Assembly (NCBI GenBank): GCA_017591395.1
Contig: WEDG01011623.1
Location: 1 to 64,000 of the forward strand
Direction of reading: 5' to 3'
Length of the DNA stretch: 64,000 bases
DNA from: Schistocephalus solidus
Taxonomy: Eukaryota > Platyhelminthes > Cestoda > Diphyllobothriidea > Diphyllobothriidae
The notes beneath the pieces are model-generated. The model searched no databases. It was given only the letters and a program-made list of their open reading frames with translations, and was not told the DNA's origin. Shown here one piece after another: positions 10,141-21,871 of this stretch. Numbering within the stretch: the stretch's first letter is position 1; each line of letters starts with the position of its first letter. The translations under genes and the position numbers were made by a program.

Positions 10141-12049
10141 ACGAATGCATGCCTACTTCAGTGCCACGATAAGCCCCACAGCAATTATGGAAAGGATTTT
10201 GTCTGGCAGAATCCACTTGTCATCCTCGCGTTAAGTTAGGGCCCGGAAAATTCCATCCCACGAATGGCAGGTATGGAGGGCTGCCTTAAATGGAACGATA
10301 GCAGTGCCGAAGGGAAGCAATACTCATGCATAGCTTGAATACAGGGAAATAACTATGTCAATGCTTTAGCCGTTCCCACGTGTCACTATAGCCGACATCC
10401 AATTGGGCTCCGCATTAGCCTTGTGAAACAAATGATATCAAAACTAACCGGAGCACTTTGTCGAGAAACAACAACAGCGTCCATTAATCTTCCTCACCCG
10501 GCAACATTGTGAATGTGGGTTCAACCAGCCGATCTCCGTTGCCCATCAACACCAAATTTCGACCAAGCAGCCTCACCGTTGTTAGTAGGTTACACGGCAT
10601 CACCCGACAGAAATCAAAACGCCAACAAGCAGGCAAAAATCGCGCGTCCATTGCTTCCGCGTGTTAATTTCCAAATGGAGACCGGTGGATGAAGCGTTTG
10701 AGTTAGCAGCTGTAAAATCTGGATCAATGGAGGCAATGCATTTTAGAAAATTCTGCTGTAATTAAGTCTTCCAGCATCCCCCTCGACTGATTCCTAGAAC
10801 CCGGTCCTTTTATTTATCGCGCGCAATTATACAGCGAAGGAGACATGTTGTAGAGCAACGTGGATATTTAATGTTGTTCATACGTAGAGCTGGGGCGCTC
10901 ACCAGCCACTAACCGATAAAAAGACCATATTTATGATTAAGTGTGGATAGTAGTCTTTTGATAACCAAGGAACCTGAATGGATGCATCAGTACGCAAAGG
11001 ACAGACTGTTAATAGAGAAGAATGCGGTCAAGCGTACGCTAGAGGACTGGTTGACCTCGACAGACCTCATTGAGCAGGCCCAGTACTTGTTTGCGTCATG
11101 GTTCAGTTGACTACGAAACACGTTTCTCGTACTATTTGTTACGGTCCATTGACCCGTTTTGACACATCGCACCGTCCTTTATAGAGATTTTTAACATGCA
11201 TACAGAGATTTTCGAGTGAAATTTCACTTATCATATTTTTTTAATGAATTATCTTTTCGAGCAAAGGGTAAAACACTGACAGATACGAATACAGCAATTC
11301 GCACGAGATGGTGTGTAGCCTTATGCTCGACGGTGGCGATACTTGCTTAAAATTTGTTTGATTTATTAGAAAACAAAGCTCTGCTCTATAAGATTTTCAT
11401 GATTGAAATTAAGCAGATAACGAAACGCTTGCCCTCTTCCTTTTAGGTTTTGTTATTAAATTAGGTGATGAACAGTAAAAGGTGGTCGTCACAGGAGCCC
11501 ATACAAGTGCCTTGATAGCTTTATATCAAGATTTACTGATGTACCCCTAGCAGCTTTCAGTACCACAATAAATGCCTAACCTGAAATCCGTTTCCTGCGG
11601 ACGAAATTACTCGCCTCCTTTGGGATGAAGCACATCGATGTCTGAGTTTTTTCCTAGGAATTATGTCTATCTTTCTTGGCTTACAGAAACCTTTTGCGTT
11701 TACCGACCCATGACATTCTGATTAGCATGGTCTTAATCTTCTGGGAAGTCGATCGAAAAGTGCACTGGCTTGTGTGTTTTGTGCCTACTTCTCAAGGAAT
11801 TGTATTTTCAGCTTCCTGCGAATAGTTCCGATCGTAGCTGATAGATCTTTAGCCCGTGGCTGAACTCTTACAGCGTCTAACTCAAGAATCAAACGACTCT
11901 CGATTAAAATGTCAGGCCTTCCCGGCCTGGGGTTTGCGTATGCCTGGACGAGGATATACATTCCTACACGTTAGTACAGCTAAGATGACACTGCCATCGA
12001 TTTTTGATAATGACAATACCTTTAAATGCTTGTTACTCTGTAGTAACCT
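10141..12049. other. unassigned sequence
   Basis: About 1.9 kb without a supported feature. No repeat shared with the rest of the window was noticed and no open frame exceeds ~70 codons. Confidence 0.4.
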
Positions 12050-12054
12050 AATGC

Positions 12055-12408
12055 AAGGCTGAACCTCTCGGGTCTACAGGCACGTGTGCGCCAGCCACTT
12101 TCTGGTCATCGACAATCCTGGCTGTCCACACCTGTCAATCATCTTCGAGATTGACTCACACATGATCTCGCTGGATGCCTGTAACGACTCCGGACGGTCT
12201 GACACTTGGTGCGCCGCAGATACGGTGGCCGGAAGTGCCCTCGTCAGGCAGCCAACCTTCTCCAACCCCTTCTCCGGTAGTTCTGTACAGAATAAACTAT
12301 CCTTCGAACTCAGTCCCACTTCTTATCGCTTCTCCTACGAAACTTAGCCTGAATATAGTAGTGGCTAGGGTATTCCCTCAAGAATTTAATCTATTGCGAT
12401 AACTCCGT
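12055..12408 (+). repeat. family B interspersed repeat, copy 3
   Basis: Shares GCTGAACCTCTCGG, GACAATCCTGGCTGTCCACA, CAATCATCTTCGAGATTGAC, CTTCTCCAACCCCTTCTCC and a terminal TTGCGATA with copies 1 and 2. The internal GGAACCGGGCCAGAAGG motif is eroded. Confidence 0.65.
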
Positions 12409-12494
12409 CACTATGCTACTGTATGTGAGGGTTCTATAATAAACATATGAGGTTCGTTTTTTGCCCTGTACTCAGATCAAAACTATGAGTATAT

Positions 12495-12680
12495 GAATAT
12501 TGCCGGCAAAGACAAGGGAGACTGGAATGGCCATTTCTGGCTTATTAGTCGTCGTCAGCCAGACATACCCAACTCCAGGTGGTGGACCAGCCGAGGATCG
12601 AACCTACGACCCGTTGATCAGAAGTCCGACGTTCTAACCATTGAGCCACGGGCTCGTTGAATTGCCGGTTAAGATCGGGA
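12495..12680 (-). repeat. tRNA-derived SINE (SINE A), copy 1
   Basis: Read on the minus strand, GTGGCTCAATGGTTAGAACG is an A box and GTAGGTTCGATCC a B box, 32-35 bases apart. They are followed by the family body CTGACGACGACTAATAAGCC and GAAATGGCCATTCCAGTCTC. This is the layout of a tRNA-derived SINE transcribed by Pol III. The anticodon-loop region reads CTTCTGA. Confidence 0.75.
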
Positions 12681-13004
12681 ATATTGGCTGCATCCGGTGG
12701 TTAACGCTCAGCGACTCCAACTCTGGGTCCATGCTATTTTTTACTACATTAGATTTCAGACAAGCGGATCGTCGCCTAATTAAGCGCATTATTTCACAAA
12801 AATGGAACGGTGATTTGAGGCTACTGAAGCCTTTTCGGACAGAATTCCCATTTTAATCACTAGGGCACCGACTTATCAAGTCGGAGGTTAAAGAAACGAG
12901 AATGATATGGCAGTTTTGAATCATAGGAATGTACGACCGATGGAATAAAATTTTTATCCGCCCGATATATCGAATGCACACTTGAACCCATAATCAGAGA
13001 CAGT

Positions 13005-13420
13005 GCAAACATTGCCGTACTGTTCAACACTCACCCAGGTGGTGTACCACTCGAAGCTCGAACCCACGACCTGTTGATAAGAAGCCCAACGTTCTAACCA
13101 TTGTGCCACGGGCCCGGTATCTTGTCGGTTTAGATCGGGAATATTGACATTGGTGAATGGACGCTTATTGATAGGTTACGGGACTCACTCGTCCCTTTCT
13201 GCATCGTTGTTCACTCTCGAGCCCCCCAGTAGCCGCAGCTGATGACAGCTAATAAGCCAGGAATGGCCATTCAAGTTTCCCTTGTGTTTGTCAATAATGT
13301 TATTCTGTCTACATTAATAGTCGCTGTGTGGCTGCTGCCGGGGCTCGAGAGTGAGCCCCAAGCCAGAACGGGACGAGTTAATCCCGTATCTGATCGGTAA
13401 GTCTTCATCCACCTACTTAC
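13005..13420. repeat. SINE A fold-back (inverted pair)
   Basis: A minus-oriented copy occupies 13010-13235, with tRNA-like head 13070-13110 and B box GGGTTCGAGC on the minus strand. It runs straight into a plus-oriented partial copy at 13235-13420 (GATGACAGCTAATAAGCCAG, then GGGGCTCGAGAGTGAGCCCC). The GGCTCGAGAGTGA block is thus present in both directions (about 13211-13223 and 13353-13365), forming a hairpin-capable structure. Confidence 0.65.
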
Positions 13421-13489
13421 GAGTCGTTTACCCTGTTCAGAACTGACCCATTTTCACTTGAAAATAAACTCCGCTCGGGATGCCCTATC

Positions 13490-13825
13490 GCAGCAGCCTA
13501 AGTGATTAGCGGAGACCCTAGCCGCTACGACCCTCCGGCCTGGTTCCGTATAAGAAAAGAACAAGTGGGACACCAGTTGGGAGGATAGTGTATTCTGCAG
13601 AGAACCATCGGAGAAGGGTTTGACAGAAGTTGGTTGTCAGACGATAGCAGGTTCGACCCCAAGTGCAAGACCGTACGGAGTCGCCACAGATCATCCAGCG
13701 AGGTCATGTGTGAGTCAGACTTGAGGATCATTGACCAGATTGGACAGCCGGGGTTGACGAGGCCCAGGCAGCCACTGGTGCGCACTTGTGGGAGGTTTAG
13801 CTTTGCAACATGTGCACGGAGTCAG
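13490..13825 (-). repeat. family B interspersed repeat, copy 4
   Basis: Inverted copy. On the minus strand it carries GAAACCTCC-type start sequence, TGTCCAATCTGGTCAATGAT, GGAACCAGGCCGGAGGGTCG and ends TTAGGCTGCTGCGATAGGGC. It follows a SINE A fold-back by under 100 bp. Confidence 0.65.
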
Positions 13826-14987
13826 GTTATTACAGCCTCTAAACGTCAAGAGCAGACGAAATTGTTCAAAAATTGCGCGATGCAATCGTGTTTTATCTCC
13901 TCAGAACAATCGACGAATTGGAGGAGATATCTGAAGTTTCCTGGCGTTTATATCAAAGAATCCTAACTGAAGTTTTAAGCACGAGACACGTTGTGGCAAA
14001 GTTTGTTCTGTGAATGTTTTCCGATGACCAAAGGCAGATCCGTCTGAATATGTAACAGGAATTGAAAGGCAGTTTGTTTTCGTCGAGATCAAAATAGTCA
14101 TTCACGTAGATTATATTCCTCATGGCACCGCAGTAAACTGGTATTACTATCTGCAACTGCTGAAGCGATTGCGTGAGGCAGTGAGTAAAAAAATGACCTG
14201 AATTCTGGCGATCAGGGGACTGGCGGCCTGCCGACACGGCGTTTAAAATCAACCAATCGTTATCGAGAAATGGCATGACAACGGTTTCTCATCCCCCTCC
14301 ACCAATACTCGTCCGCCCTAGTCCCCCTCCGACTTCTTGTTGCCAAGTGGAAGGAAAAACCTAAAGTGAGAGCACGTCCAGAACGTAGAAGAGGGTAATA
14401 AAAAAATCACTGGAGGCACTTCACAGCATCGGTTCAGAAAAATAGAAACAATGTTTCCAATCGTGAAAACCCGTTTGGACAGGTAGATATCATTCAATAA
14501 ACATTCTTTTGAAGGAAGTAGTTTTTTCAAGATGATATCTTTGATATAAAAATCAAATAAATTTCACCTTTTTCGGGTACGTCTTCGTAGTGACATTCAA
14601 AAAAAAACGGAATAGCCGTCTTCCGGGAATATATTTTATGATGGAGGAAAAGAAAATCAACCAGCTGACCTTCCTTAAATCTCTACTCTTCCGCACAGAT
14701 TGTCGCAACCTAAAGACTAAGTGATCAGGAAAGCGACAACACACTTATCGAGTGTCAAAAGCAACCACCCAAAGGCCTAATATGGCCTAATAAAGGCCTA
14801 ATATGGGCGCGTTGAGATGACCTTCCGTTAGCCGAAGGCACGGTCGCCGAAGTATGATAACTCCGACGGGTACTCAGAACGAATGACTACGCACACAACT
14901 TTGTCAACCGGCGCATGTGCAAACGAGACAAGTGGCCAAACCGCGCCAGCCCCAGATTTTGGCAAGCGCTTCTGTGCATGAAGAACG
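13826..14987. other. unassigned sequence
   Basis: Contains three near-tandem AGGCCTAATA units at 14773-14808. Otherwise no coding or repeat signal. Confidence 0.4.
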
Positions 14988-14995
14988 TATAAAAG
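14988..14995 (+). promoter_or_regulatory. candidate TATA box
   Basis: TATAAAAG lies in CGTATAAAAGGCTC, about 25 bases upstream of CGTCACTTTTA, a plausible initiator. It precedes the candidate first exon at 15171-15236. It could equally be the promoter of an unrecognised LTR-type repeat. Confidence 0.3.
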
Positions 14996-15170
14996 GCTCT
15001 CAGCTGCGTTCTCACGTCACTTTTAGTGGTCTACGGGCCAGAAGGAGTTATCAGGTGTCAAGCAGTGAGGCTGAAATACCCAGTGAGACTGCATGAAACC
15101 TCTGGAGCCATTTAAGGGATCTGGTGCAGTTGTGAAAAACTGATATCAACTTGAATGCGGATAGCCAACC

Positions 15171-15236
15171 ATGGAAGAGGAACGCTGTCCGCCCTCTGGC
15201 TGCGGCTCATTCAATGGAGTCCCGCCGCACGTTAAA
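15171..15236 (+). CDS. candidate first coding exon (hypothetical)
   Basis: An ATG in excellent context (CCAACCATGG) opens 22 codons, beginning MEEERCPPSGCGSFNG. These end exactly at a consensus-quality 5' splice donor, AAA|GTATGT, in phase 0. A TATA box 183 bases upstream and an initiator-like motif give a coherent promoter-to-donor arrangement. Nothing downstream could be joined with confidence, and the peptide matches no family known to me. The reading frame closes 10 codons past the donor, so without splicing the product would be a 32-residue peptide. Chance coincidence of these signals is quite possible in 64 kb. Confidence 0.25.
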
Positions 15237-15347
15237 GTATGTCTAGGTCGAAATTTTGGCTGGATTTGACAACCAGGTGGGCTGCGAATCCATCGGATTA
15301 TATTCCACAGGTCCACTGCTAAGCCTTTGCCTGCAACCGAGGTAACC

Positions 15348-15368
15348 GGGGGGGGGGGGGGGGGGGGG
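15348..15368 (+). repeat. poly-G run (21 G)
   Basis: An uninterrupted run of 21 G after GAGGTAACC. It could form G-quadruplexes and is prone to length errors in sequencing. An apparent poly-Pro peptide on the minus strand derives from it. Confidence 0.9.
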
Positions 15369-15954
15369 TGAACGAACATTTCTTCCAGTGCGAGAGCTAA
15401 ATTTTCGAGTAACTATCACGCTAATAAGCATTACCGTTGACAGGATGCGGCATGTAATGACTTGGAGGCGGGGAATAAAGCTACTTTTGCGCCATCTGCG
15501 ACAAATGCTGGAGCTGATAAGTGTGATAACGATGCGGTCTCATAGCTTCCGTTTATAAACACTATTTGTAGCCGTCTCGGATTATGAACTTGAGTGAGAG
15601 AAGGAAGCGTCATTGGGATAAAAGTTTTGCTTCAGCTGTCGAGTCTTCCTCCTTTCAACTAACTCCGGAGACTCGTCCTTCCGTTTATCTCGTCAGTAGA
15701 AAATGCCCTGATGCTCCATCGGTATGGATTGGCCGACGCCGGCCTCACTCTTTCCTTCCTTTTCTGTGCAAACATATCCTGCGCGAATCAAGGAAGCTGG
15801 AAGTGAGATTGAGTGCAGTGTCCGACGTGGTCTGGGCCTCCAATTAATGGTACATGACTGAGTAGCAAACGGGCTATGGGAGGATTTGAAAATACCTGAG
15901 AAAATTGCCACTCTAGACCAAATAAAAAGGAACAGTCGGACGACAAGGAACAAT
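15369..15954. other. unassigned sequence
   Basis: Short open frames on both strands at 15584-15953 lack family motifs. A GTGCAGTGTCCGACGTGG motif resembles sequence near 47095, hinting at a shared old repeat. Confidence 0.35.
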
Positions 15955-16256
15955 GCCGAAAAAAACGAGGGAGGCTGGAATGGCCATTTCTGGCTTAGTA
16001 GCCGTCATCAGCCAGTTACACCCAACTCCAGGTTGTCCACCACTCGAGGCTCGAACCCTCGACTTGTTGCTCAGAAGTCCAACGTTCTAATAATTGAGCC
16101 ACGGGCCCGGTTCCTTGTCAGTTTAGATCAGGAATATTAATATTCGTCGAGGAACGCTCCCCAATCGCCAACGGAACTCACTCCTTCCGCTCTGCCTTGA
16201 GGCTCACTCTCGAGCCCCGCCAGCAGCCGCACAGCGGCTAGGGATATAGGCGGAAT
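15955..16256 (-). repeat. SINE A, copy 3 (near full length)
   Basis: On the minus strand the order is GGGGCTCGAGAGTGAGCC, then CGTTGGCGATTGGGGAGCG, a GATCTAAACTGACAAGGAAC linker, CCCGTGGCTCAATTATTAGA (A box), GAGGGTTCGAGCCTCGAG (B box), GGCTGATGACGGCTACTAAG and CCATTCCAGCCTCCC. This is the most complete single unit for defining the family: a ~90-bp leader, tRNA-like head and a ~90-bp body. Confidence 0.75.
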
Positions 16257-16410
16257 AGAATGACCGACAAAGACTAGGGAGACTGGAATTGCAATTTCTG
16301 GCTTCTTAGCCGTCATCAGCCAGCCATACCCAACCCCAGCGGCATCCTAGGCTTGAACTCGCGAACTGTTGGTTTTAAGTTCAACGCCCTACCCACAAAT
16401 TTATTTGTCT
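16257..16410 (-). repeat. SINE A, adjacent partial copy
   Basis: A second unit follows directly: GACCGACAAAGACTAGGGAG, TTCTTAGCCGTCATCAGCCA and a decayed tRNA-like head around 16350-16395 on the minus strand. Two units in the same orientation make a short tandem. Confidence 0.65.
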
Positions 16411-17299
16411 TGTATAACTTTGTTACACCTCCTTAATTGAGTTTTTTTAACTTTCAAGGCGAATACCTACCTCCTGGTGCATTTCTTCGGTGCAACATGC
16501 ACATTTTGAAGGTCGAGTATCTTTAAAGTCTAGCGAAGTAGCTTATTGGAGCTACCAAGGAAAACCTACTGATACGTTCTTTGACGGCCATAGAGGCTAG
16601 TGCAAGTAACCCTACTTCTGAGGCAATACGTTGCGTCATCAGTACGTGGAAGGAGATAAGAAGTTAAACAATGCAGGTCGCCTTTGCTCATTTTGGGTTT
16701 AATAACTCGGGCTCAGTCATGTTAGGTACGACCAGTAATGCAGTGAAGGTGACTTTTAAACCAAATTTCACCAAAGAACTATATGTCATTTTCACGCACT
16801 GATGATATAATGGACTGGGAATTGGTGAGGTGGCATCATGGGAAAGTTTGTGGCGAAGCACAACGACTAGGCAATAGCCGGGGAACGTGATGAGAATGGA
16901 AAAGAGCGAGTGGCTGACGAATGTGCCACGAAATATACTGCTGGGTTAGGACGTTAACTTATGCCTGAAGGCGAGCAAGGCAACGTCTTTTATGAACTAG
17001 ATGTCCGTGTAGATTGTATTGGGGGGTGCATAATTCTTAAGCAAGAGACGCGTCAATATTCAATCGCGTGTTTTCCTTAAATTGATTCTAAAGGAATTTA
17101 CTTGTTAAACTAATAAGCTTCTTTAGGCCGCATCGAGGTTGTTTTAGCCCAATGAATCAAGCACTTGGTTCTGTTGCCGAAAATAGCTTAACTACTCAAT
17201 AAATGACTGTTTTTCATGCCATTACAACTTCGAGGATAATGATCTGATACGAAATGTGAGTTTGCGTCTTATCTCTTTTAAGTACTCTCTTGTTTTTGT
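16411..17299. other. unassigned sequence
   Basis: No supported feature. The longest open frames are trivial. Confidence 0.4.
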
Positions 17300-17890
17300 G
17301 GTCTTGTTTGTGTTGTAGCACTGAGCGTGGACCTGCACCCACTCCCATCTCCGGCCTTCTTGACTTTGTCTTGATACCGCGACCAGATGAGAGGAGGGGA
17401 ATAGAGAGTGAGCTAGATGCCTTGAAAGTCTATTCTCACTATAATCCGGCGCCAGCCACAGTTCCTGCACCACCCTGCTCTAGAGCATACGGTGAACATC
17501 GTCGGACCATGACGGTCGAACTGTCGTTAAGTGCTTAGGATGAGTGCCACTACTGTCTGTGTGCTACGTGCGCCCAACCAAAACGGGAATTTGATTGGAT
17601 CAAGACACGCTTTTAGCAGGCAGCCCACATAAATAGGGCTCTACGCTTGTTCTGGCACACCTCGGAGGCAGGGTTTCCCACCGCGTCAGCTACCGTGCCC
17701 AATTCCATACCCAGCTGTTGGACAGGCCCAGACAGTCAAATGGCGCATGGGAGAAGGAAAAGTGACGACGACCCTAACCAATCCATACGCACGGCATATC
17801 AGCCTTTTCCTCACTATAAGAAATCTGACGAAATGAAACATTTCACCGCACGCTAGAAGGCATGACTCGGAGGGTTACCAACTGATGGGG
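17300..17890 (+). repeat. family C repeat, about 1.5 units
   Basis: Shares with 29.0-30.1 kb the blocks CTCCCATCTCCGGCCTTCTT, TCACTATAA, GTTCCTGCACCACC, GAGCATACGGTGAACATCGT and CGGTCGAACTGTCG, then a second unit with CCTCACTATAAGAAATCTGA, CGCACGCTAGAAGGCATGAC and GTTACCAACTGATGGGGC. Non-coding, moderately GC-rich. Confidence 0.65.
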
Positions 17891-19127
17891 CATCTTATAA
17901 AGTTAAAGGGGTACCCTGTTGTTTATGAAAATAGTGAATGTTGAGAAACAGACAGATTTCATGAATTATTCAGTACATTTCGTGTCTATAACATGCATAA
18001 TACTGAAAGATCGGAACTCTTTCATCCTATCATCTCGATTTCTCCCTAAACTAGAAGCGTGCAGTGTTGAATTGCGTTCCCCTTGGGCGCTGCCAAAGGA
18101 GCCACTAAGGATCGGTGACAAATAAGTAGGGAGACAACCGAGGACTGCTTTGGTCGTGGTAACTTTAAGAACTGCGGTTTTTAAATCGGTAAGAGGACCA
18201 GTCATTTTTTTAGCAACACATCACAATGCAAATATACTGGATAACATTTTTCGTGTTAGGATGAACTTGACAAGTATACGTGCGGAATCGCTGAAACACT
18301 TGTAGCAAATCCCCGGAGATATCTGTAGCATGAAGAATTCGATTAGGATGACACGCCCAATCAAGCAAATCGACTTACCTAGAGCACTGGGTGTCTTATT
18401 ACTGAAGTATAACGTTTTCGTTATGAAAAGAAGTAGTGAAGACGAGTTTGTGCGAAAAAATGCGTGCGTGGACTTTACTTCGTTGTACATAGAGAATTCA
18501 CAAAAGTGTGAATGACTGTTTTCTCCAAGTGGAAACATAACGCCAACACATACGATCCTGTACCTAGGAATAGGTTAAACCAAAGGTAACCCAACTCGGG
18601 TGATCCAAGCCTCACCCGATAACTTTCTTCGGGTTCTTTCCTCGGTCTCCCCTGCAGCATGAGGAACCCACAGATTTTTTATTCGCTATGTAGCCAGTAG
18701 GTGGGGCGTGACCATTCGGCAGCTGATTCATCCAAACGCCATAGCCTTCTTTGGGTCGTTCGAATTCGAGGAGAAATCCGAAAGATGCCAGCAATAAAAT
18801 GGGTGTTGAAGATATTTATTCTTAAGAGAGAGAGAGAGAATTCCATAGCCTTGTGTATTTTTTAACTGGGTGGTTCTTCTGTTGTGAAAGTGTGACTGAA
18901 TTTAATATGTTTAACTGTGTTTCACAAATCGGGCGTGGAATTTATTGAACTGGTAATGCTGAACGTAAAGTCAGTCTGTATGGGGCTAATTGGGATTGTT
19001 AGAAACGCCCAGATCTAAGAAACAGACACGGCCTGATATATTTGAATTGTGTATTACCTTACCCATAAACTATTCCTGTGAAATAATCGAGAGCCACAAT
19101 AAGCCACAATTTTGGAAAAACATGCGG
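17891..19127. other. unassigned sequence
   Basis: Open frames on both strands at 17919-18538 overlap antisense and match nothing. A short (GA)n lies near 18826-18840. Confidence 0.4.
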
Positions 19128-19207
19128 CCTCGGGGGGATTCTAACCTATGAAAGCAAGGGTAGGGCTTGAGCACTGCCAACGCTCCGACCGGGGTCTAAG
19201 CGTGCAG
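19128..19207 (-). repeat. tRNA-like SINE D, decayed copy
   Basis: The minus strand reads GCGTTGGCAGTGCTCAAGCC, then CTACCCTTGCTTTC and AGGTTAGAATCCCC. It matches 57899-57983 throughout the anticodon arm, the long variable region and the T arm, but the A-box half is eroded. Confidence 0.55.
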
Positions 19208-19893
19208 AAACTTGACCAACACAGATAACCGTGGCTGCCCAAACGCCACTTTAACACCCCACCCCCTCGGCCGACGCAGCATGAGCCACTATACACGACA
19301 TTCCTCGGATAATGCAATACGCACCTATTACAAAACACTTAACTTGCTCAACAGACCTATTTAAGCCTCTGCGACTATTGTCTCTTCTCGCTCTCAGGCC
19401 TAACTGGACGCAGTCAATACCAACCCTGGCTTTGCCAATGGCCACTGCTGTCTGAGACAGCAACTCATGCTTCTGTGTACAATAACTTCCTCGTTCTGGT
19501 GCCTTCCGTCTTCTCTTACAACCTGGGATTTGGCCTGATGATTGTACTGGTCAGAGACCAGTCACTGCCTGGACCCTGCAATGTTTTCTCTGTAAAGCGT
19601 TTTTCCTGCCAAACAAACGACATCAACAAAGTAAAAGAGGACGACCCCGCCCGAGGGAACCAACGCCTTTAAATTAGCGCACACTACGAACTGCACTTCA
19701 AATACTATGTTGGAGATCGAAGAGCTACTTCTAGCACAATACTTCGAATGAAGGTCAGCTGCGACTATGTTGTTGTTGTTGTTTTTGTTTTAGGCAACGT
19801 GGTCAAGTTAAATAGGAGCCAACGAAAAGCTCAACTGATAATAGTTTAGCCATCGTAATTGCCAATGTACACTGGAACTACATATAGGACTTT
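19208..19893. other. unassigned sequence
   Basis: A (TTG)n-like stretch (TGTTGTTGTTGTT) lies near 19769-19795. No gene or shared repeat seen. Confidence 0.4.
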
Positions 19894-19953
19894 CTGGGAT
19901 CGGAACCAGGACTAAGAGGAGTTGACCATCCGTTCTTCCAGTGGTAGATGATA
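19894..19953 (-). repeat. degenerate tRNA-like unit
   Basis: On the minus strand CTACCACTGGAAGAACGGAT (A-box-like) is followed by CCTGGTTCCGATCCC (B-box-like). Probably a tRNA-derived SINE head of another family. Confidence 0.4.
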
Positions 19954-21164
19954 ACTTATGTGATTCTTCGAGGTGGGTCAGTACTGTCCGTCCTCCTCGC
20001 TTTCAGCAAATGGTTTCGATGCTCGCTCATGGTGAGGAGTCGTCTACCAAGCCGAAGAGTTCACTTGAAACGAACGTGGTTCACAAATACTTTCATTAAG
20101 GGGACTCCCACACACTGTTGTCAATTTCGCCACCTAATTACCTAGATGCGGTCAGCAGTCCTATGACGCTGTAAAGCTTATGGGGATATAAACGGTGAAA
20201 CGTACCAAGGCGCGGCCATCCGGAAGCGCTCTACTTGCTGCCTCCCCAGTCCCGTTTATCATTACTGGCTGGAGTGCCCTGCCGTTTCGCTCAAGGAGCC
20301 CTCCGACAGACCACATGCAAACCTAGTGGCTGATAGAGAGCATTCCGATACCAGAGAAGTTCCTGTTATGCGAAGCTCCAGTTTTATGTCTTCGAGGGTC
20401 CTCCCTTTTGTTTCCCCTCCCCGTGTTTATTTGCACCTTATTTCACGGGAATTTATTTCAAAGGAAGTGAATGCTACTGGCTCGTTAAAATCGTGGACCA
20501 GATTAAGCCGTCTCTCATCGCAGAAATCACTCCTTTTTCCTGCTGCGGATTGTATCAAGCGCTTGGAGGAAATTCAAAGTAACATGATAAAACGTCTGCC
20601 TCAAGTTAGTTAAAAGTATAACCATCGGATGAACGCACATACTGGAAATTCTCAAGGTCAGATTCAGAAGAAGCAGACGCGATCGCTGGAACAAGAAGTC
20701 TACCGGTCTGACGTTTCTGACTCTCACTTGAACTCAGCATTATTGACAGTCACAAAAAGGAGCGCAGTGTTTATAAGACGCAGTTGTCAGACCATCACTT
20801 GCCTACCAGCGCTCGCGTTCCTCGCTAGGGGTCGTAGTTGATGTGATTATGCTTTGCCTGTCCGTACCCAAGTCGTTAATGGTCGTGACTTCATAACTAT
20901 TATTGAACCTTGGCAATACGGTCGCTCGGTGCTTTGGCTCGCTGATACCTGGACGACTGGTCGCCCACGTGACTAATTATTTTGCCCAGACAAAATCGTA
21001 GCAGAGAATATTAAGTCAAGGGGTCACTGTGCTTGTTAATTGAATGTGGGTTGGCAAGGTTCGCTAGTTTCGTCGGTGATGGAAATTTGAAGTTGCCGAT
21101 TTCGGAAAGACTATTCACAACTAGTAACCGTAACGCCGTATATGCCCTCATTGGAATACCTTCG
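19954..21164. other. unassigned sequence
   Basis: The + frame 20326-20613 and its antisense frame match nothing. CGTTAATGGTCGTGACTTC at 20873 resembles the centre of the hammerhead-like element at 25363-25770, so an old fragment may sit here. Confidence 0.35.
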
Positions 21165-21530
21165 TATAAGCTCGACCTCTGGGATTCATGCTCGAATCCA
21201 TCATCCGAGAGCGAATTAGAGCGAGGCAAAAGGGGTGCAAGGAGCGTAGTAATTATACGATGTGGCTGCTATGTCATCACACGACTATGGATTAGTGGGC
21301 GGCGCTCTGGCTGGATGTTGGCGACTGGCGGGGTAATGGATTAGCTGGCCACATCTGAGTCGTTGATGTCCGCACCCGCCACATGGGCACTGTCAATTGG
21401 AGTTGCTATAACTTGGCAGCATTGTGTGCCTCATCATTCCTCTCCGGTTTTACCTCTGATGATGCGATCGCATATTAGTCCAAAACGCCAGGCGAATAAA
21501 GCTCTCGTGGTGCAGATCGAGTACACACAC
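21165..21530. mobile_element. hammerhead-bearing inverted-repeat element, copy 1 (decayed)
   Basis: Two arms in opposite orientation flank a centre GCCACATCTGAGTCGTTGAT that matches the centre of the better copy at 25363-25770. The right arm (+) contains an exact hammerhead CTGATGA core at 21456-21462. The left arm (-, about 21175-21210) has GGATGATGGATTCGAGC. No coding capacity is seen. Confidence 0.55.
21452..21493 (+). ncRNA. hammerhead-like motif with intact CUGAUGA
   Basis: ACCT-CTGATGA begins the motif. The distal half reads AAAAC-GCC-AGGC, where an active motif needs GAAA and a GUH cleavage triplet. ACCT/AGGC gives a 3-bp stem I. Stem II is weakened. It is probably inactive, but its alignment with 25687-25728 and 32330-32373 supports common descent. 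Confidence 0.45.
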
Positions 21531-21783
21531 AATATGATAACTGTAAATACCGGCACATCATACCTTAAATCATTTATATTAGGCAAACATCGACGAGATG
21601 CTTTCTCCTTCCTTTTCGGCAAGACTAGCGCACACGCGGAGATGCGTTTCGACGAAACTTGACAACCCTGGCCGCCGTGCTCATACCGGTAGAAGTCCGC
21701 CAGGGCACAGAGAATGTGGCACAGTTTACTAAGCTAACTTGGAAATAGTACTGAAAAAGGTAGGAGTACTGTAACGGACAATT

Positions 21784-21817
21784 CTCTCTATCTATCTATT
21801 TATCTATCTCGCTATCT
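21784..21817 (+). repeat. (CTAT)n microsatellite
   Basis: Imperfect CTAT/TATC repeat, about 34 bp. Confidence 0.85.
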
Positions 21818-21871
21818 TCAGCCGCTACCGGTCAGTTCTGCCACAAACTGAAGTGCTGGCGCCCCAAAATT

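Noticed and set aside
9880..10239. 119-codon + frame
   Set aside because: Antisense of the decayed LINE C-terminus at 9740-10140.
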